From an uncultured Ktedonobacteraceae bacterium (GTDB lineage Bacteria > Chloroflexota > Ktedonobacteria > Ktedonobacterales > Ktedonobacteraceae): DNA of 6,980 nucleotides. The first letter of the stretch is position 1. Each line of letters opens with the position of its first letter. Shown in pieces: positions 5,795-6,980 of the stretch. A program made the translations under genes and the position numbers. The notes below the pieces were generated by a model that did not search any database, was not told the origin of the DNA, and saw only the letters and a list, made by a program, of their open reading frames with translations. Where the stretch lies: the NCBI GenBank assembly GCA_955652655.1, contig CATPCK010000575.1, positions 1 to 6,980 on the forward strand, written 5' to 3'.

Positions 5795-6980
5795 ATGCTA
5801 CGCAACCGCACACTGATAGCCATCTCCCTCTCAGTCGGCGCCGCCTACATTGGCATCGGCATGGTAGGGCCCGTACGCGTACTCTTCGCGCAATCTCACG
5901 GAGCATCGTTGGCCATCATCGGCGCAATGGCATCAGCATACCTCGTATCCAACTTCATTTTCCAGTATCCCTCCGGCTGGCTGGCCGACCGCTGGGGACG
6001 CAAACAGGTCATGATCCTGGGACTGTTCATCCAGGCTATACTCTCGCTGCTCTACCTGCTCATTGCCGACCCCATCCTCTTCGTAGTCCTGCGCTTCGTT
6101 GAAGGATTTGCAGCCGCTGCCCTCCTGCCCTCGGCGCGAGCAATGATCATCGATACCGTGCCATCGGAAAAACAGGGCGAAGCCTACGGCATCTTCTCGG
6201 CCTTCTTTAATGCTGGCTTTCTGATAGGCCCTGGCCTTGGAGGCCTCTTAGCCACCACTGGCTACGCCAGTGCCTTCATTGGTGCCGCGCTCTTTCGCAT
6301 CGTCGCCATCGTCATCGTTATTGCCCTGATACCTGCGGTGCGCAAAGAGTCTATCACCACTAAAATCGGGGGAGCAGGTTCAGCTATACCCTACCGCGCG
6401 CTTTTCGCCATCCCGCTGCTGGGCGCTTACATCCTCGCCTTTGGCGACTATCTCTACCTTGGTTTTGATCTCACCCTCATGCCTCTCTGGATGCACGATC
6501 ACCTGGGAGCTTCAGTTGCCATTATCGGCCTTGCCTACATGGCCTGGGCTATACCCAATATCATCCTCTCGCCAGTCGGTGGACGCCTGGCAGATCGCTA
6601 TCGTCGTTCATTGATGATAGCCATCTTTGGCCTCGCTCAAGTCCCACTCTATATCCTCTATGGGGCGACCACCATGGCAAGTCTCGTCGTCGCCCTCTTC
6701 GCCTTGCATGGCCTCTTCTACGCCTTTATCCAGCCCGCCGTCGATGCCCATGTTGCCACCTCATCGCGCAGCAATATGCGCGCCAGGGTGCAGGGAATGT
6801 ACTCCACCGTCGGCCTCCTGGGAGCTTTTTTTGGCGCCAACGTCTTCAGCCCCCTCTACGCCATAAACTACCGTCTTCCCCTCTTCACCATGGGAACCAT
6901 CTTCGGCCTCTGCGTCATCCTCGGCAGCATCCTCGTCCGCATCTCCGAATCCCGCGCCAAATTAGCCGAGCCCCTTAACA
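5795..6980 (+). CDS. Major facilitator superfamily transporter, 3' end outside the window
   Basis: The reading frame is open from ATG 5795 to the window edge, 395 codons without a stop. The protein is an inner-membrane secondary transporter, most likely an efflux permease; the substrate is not evident. About 12 hydrophobic helices can be counted. The conserved loop between helices 2 and 3 (motif A) is GWLADRWGRKQ at 61-71, and its counterpart in the second half is GGRLADRYRR at 262-271. A Gly/Pro-rich helix 5 segment, GFLIGPGLGGLL (141-152), resembles motif C of drug/proton antiporters. A hydrophilic loop around 182-198 joins the two six-helix halves. Since MFS proteins are usually about 400 residues, only a short tail is probably missing. 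AAGGA lies 6 bases before the ATG. The gene diverges from the alpha/beta hydrolase and is preceded by the 60-bp hairpin. Confidence 0.9.
   Translation, partial: MLRNRTLIAISLSVGAAYIGIGMVGPVRVLFAQSHGASLAIIGAMASAYLVSNFIFQYPSGWLADRWGRKQVMILGLFIQAILSLLYLLIADPILFVVLRFVEGFAAAALLPSARAMIIDTVPSEKQGEAYGIFSAFFNAGFLIGPGLGGLLATTGYASAFIGAALFRIVAIVIVIALIPAVRKESITTKIGGAGSAIPYRALFAIPLLGAYILAFGDYLYLGFDLTLMPLWMHDHLGASVAIIGLAYMAWAIPNIILSPVGGRLADRYRRSLMIAIFGLAQVPLYILYGATTMASLVVALFALHGLFYAFIQPAVDAHVATSSRSNMRARVQGMYSTVGLLGAFFGANVFSPLYAINYRLPLFTMGTIFGLCVILGSILVRISESRAKLAEPLN

Noticed and set aside
6627..6866. 79-codon Ser/Pro-rich open frame on the plus strand
   Set aside because: It is another frame within the transporter gene, whose continuous open frame and MFS motifs are convincing.

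Overview
The window looks like chromosomal DNA from a Ktedonobacteria-type (Chloroflexota) soil bacterium. This is inferred from gene style rather than from a marker gene: a secreted sialidase-like BNR-repeat protein, an XRE helix-turn-helix/GAF-like regulator paired with a class I methyltransferase, strong AAGGAGG-type ribosome binding sites, and no operon of well-known core genes. No rRNA, tRNA, CRISPR array or complete insertion sequence was found.

Layout, left to right. Positions 1-222 are unresolved: a leftward reading frame open to the window edge, a G-rich minus strand, and a perfect 8-bp hairpin just after the next gene's stop. Positions 223-1692 (minus) encode a secreted protein with six Asp-box-like repeats; a GTG start with a strong Shine-Dalgarno replaces the longer ATG reading. 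Positions 1693-2081 are a divergent control region with a promoter candidate on each strand. Positions 2082-3077 and 3102-3977 (plus) form a two-gene operon of an XRE/GAF-like regulator and a SAM-dependent methyltransferase, closed by a 14-bp-stem hairpin. Converging on it is a small three-helix GlsB/YeaQ/YmgE membrane protein (4056-4346, minus). Next is an alpha/beta hydrolase (4576-5511, minus). Positions 5512-5794 hold a 19-bp perfect palindrome lying between plausible -35 and -10 boxes of the hydrolase promoter, and a 60-bp near-perfect hairpin. A major facilitator superfamily transporter (5795 to the right edge, plus) then runs off the end of the window.

The genes do not form one pathway. 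The regulator-methyltransferase pair is the only clear co-transcribed unit, and its substrate and signal cannot be read from sequence. The hydrolase and the transporter are divergent and share a compact control region. The most notable signals are non-coding: the MerR-style geometry at 5587-5617 and the 60-bp hairpin at 5715-5774, which has a leftward T-tract although no leftward gene lies to its right within the window. I did not find convincing evidence of an entirely new multi-gene system.
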